In this document: piece by piece, positions 18,061 through 19,331 of the stretch
Position numbering within the stretch: the stretch's first letter is position 1
Layout of the letters: every line of letters begins with the position of its first letter
Assembly (NCBI GenBank): GCA_005223375.1
Contig: RXOD01004671.1
Coordinates: forward strand, 1 to 19,331
Source: Amoebophrya sp. AT5.2
Lineage: Eukaryota; Sar; Dinophyceae; Syndiniales; Amoebophryaceae
Direction: 5' to 3'
Length of the DNA: 19,331 nucleotides
Program-made: the position numbers and the translations under genes
Notes under the pieces: model-generated
What the model saw: the letters and a program-made list of their open reading frames with translations, nothing else
Databases searched by the model: none
What the model was told of the DNA's origin: nothing

Positions 18061-18709
18061 AGGGCGAGCGCATTTAGTGCAATTTTCGCTAAAGACGGCG
18101 AAGCACCAGCATCCGGGCTGAGAACGTTTGGAGATTTCAAGGAAGATCGTGCGCACCACTTTCTGCCCGAAGTTTCTACGGCCAGGCAGGTGTTCACTTA
18201 TCGTTCATGTCGTTCCATAACTAAATTGGGCGCTTTTCGTCCGCCGTCTGTTTTTGCAGCGACAGGGTTCCGTCATTCTTTTGCGTTTTCTGGAGGATGT
18301 TTAACCACTTGGCAAGAGACTTGATCTTGCATTTATGAGTCTGCATCTTCTGCATCCGGTTCGGTTTGGGGCATCCATGAAGCTGCGCCTGTCACTGTCT
18401 CACGATTTTATACAGAGTCGAAACTAACTACCATCGTGTGATCCGATCGGGGACCGGACACGACCGTGCACATGAAAGCGTTTTTCAATTTTGCGGGATC
18501 GACGATGCAGTGAAGGAGTCTCGATTTTTGGAGTCGCGAGCGAAAACAGCGGACGTGAATCCCTTCGTTTCCCTCAAGCTGGGACTTGAGCGATCGAGCA
18601 TCGAGTTCGAGTTGTGTCTTATTTGTTGTTGGTTTTCAAATTTTTCCTCGCATGAAACCATGCATAACTTTTATGTCTTTCAGTTGGGCGCGGAAAAGCG
18701 AGAGCGAAG
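18061..18709. other. Intergenic region upstream of the EF-hand gene
   Basis: About 650 bp with no supported gene. It includes a TGCA-containing stretch at about 18325-18360 (cttgcatttatgagtctgca). Close to the next ATG, a T-rich tract ends in CTTTCAG at 18683, a likely splice-leader or 5' UTR intron acceptor. Confidence 0.45.
18664..18683 (+). promoter_or_regulatory. Putative spliced-leader acceptor for the EF-hand gene
   Basis: Sequence ttttatgtctttcag ends at 18683, 26 bases before the ATG at 18710, with a typical pyrimidine-AG acceptor appearance. Confidence 0.35.
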
Positions 18710-19223
18710 ATGCCTACGCTGACCCCGGTGACGTTGATTCACGATGATGGGCGGGCTTTCACGGGGAACTATGATCTCCCAGCCGCCACCGTGGATAGCA
18801 TCCTCGCAGACGCAGCAAGATACTGGAACGCCGACCCCTCCACGACGTTCGGCAGTCTCATTCCCCACTCCGTCGACCGCGTCGAGGACGACTTCTCGTC
18901 GGGCCGCCGTCGTGCTGTGCCGCTGTTCATCAGAACGTCCCCGGGCGTGATCCGCGCCGACCCCACCGCTGCGCGGAAGTTTGTGGTGCTGCTTCCGGAG
19001 CCCGCGCAGCACGTCGGCAGGGACACTGTGAACGTTCGCGTCTCCGTGACGGACACGCCCTGCGCGCCGTCGCAGGAGCTGAAGCAACTCTTCCTCGACG
19101 AGATGGATTTGAACACCGCGGGGTCGCTGTCCAAGGCCGAGCTGCGGTACTTTCTGTACTACCTGCGGCTCACGGACGAAGAGTTCCTGCGCATCTTCAA
19201 CAGCCTTGACATCCTGAAGAACG
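18710..19223 (+). CDS. EF-hand protein, first exon (gene continues beyond the window)
   Basis: The ATG at 18710 opens a frame that has no stop up to the window end. A GT donor (aacg|gtatgc) at 19224 and loss of coding character afterwards suggest that the first exon ends at 19223, after 171 codons plus one base. Residues about 1-120 are unfamiliar. Residues about 127-150 contain a helix, the loop DLNTAGSLSKAE and another helix (LRYFLYYL). That is an EF-hand with Asp, Asn, Ser and a final Glu at the expected positions, although position 5 is Ala. A second helix (EEFLRIFNSLD) begins another EF-hand whose loop is interrupted at the proposed donor. Calcium binding is likely but its role is unknown. 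A 207-codon antisense frame covers the same DNA but lacks motifs. Confidence 0.68.
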
Positions 19224-19331
19224 GTATGCAGAGGAAATTTGTCCGTGTCCCGAAAAGTAGGACCAGAAGTCTTCGGAGTCTTTGGGTCGGCAATCTGAGT
19301 CACGTACTCGGCTCCCGACTCAGCTTTTTCA

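Noticed and set aside
18680..19303. 207-codon open frame on the minus strand
   Set aside because: It overlaps the EF-hand exon, which has a recognisable calcium-binding loop; the antisense frame has no motif.

Overview
The window looks like nuclear DNA from a flagellated protist, most likely an alveolate of the dinoflagellate lineage. A parasitic syndinian of the Amoebophrya kind is my best guess. Evidence: the protein-coding genes contain short spliceosomal introns, mostly 118-192 bp, whose junctions I could place by keeping the reading frame. All recognisable genes lie on the + strand, as in dinoflagellate gene clusters. Several genes have a pyrimidine-rich AG acceptor just upstream of the ATG, as expected for spliced-leader trans-splicing. 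One intron lacks usable GT-AG borders and instead has terminal inverted repeats and a target-site-like direct repeat. The taxonomic assignment is inference; the gene structures come from the sequence.

Layout: (1) 1-84, probable C-terminal end of an upstream gene. (2) 947-3030, a three-exon gene with an RIIa/Dpy30-like helical segment, whose 792-bp first intron carries about four copies of a 78-91 bp tandem repeat. (3) 3031-3726, mostly noncoding, with a possible orphan exon at 3500-3625. (4) 3727-6664, a six-exon LRRC56/ODA8 homologue, a factor for outer dynein arm delivery; its second intron is the insertion-like element. (5) 6665-7763, about 1.1 kb without a gene, including a GC-rich segment with nested hairpins. 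(6) 7764-13119, a nine-exon coiled-coil protein with a glutamine-rich disordered N-terminus. (7) 13120-13712, noncoding, with TGCA-rich short repeats. (8) 13713-14903, three-exon RBM42-type RRM protein. (9) 15384-17102, single-exon predicted secreted protein with 11 cysteines confined to one block. (10) 17299-18060, single-exon coiled-coil protein with an alanine-rich tail. (11) 18710-19223 and beyond, first exon of an EF-hand protein that runs off the window.

The genes do not form an operon or an obvious pathway. LRRC56 and the RIIa-like gene both point to cilia/flagella, and RBM42 is a general RNA-binding/splicing-associated protein. The most unusual element is the LRRC56 intron at about 4080-4500. 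Its exact removal restores the conserved leucine-rich-repeat spacing, yet its ends are not GT...AG, which matches a transposon-like introner.
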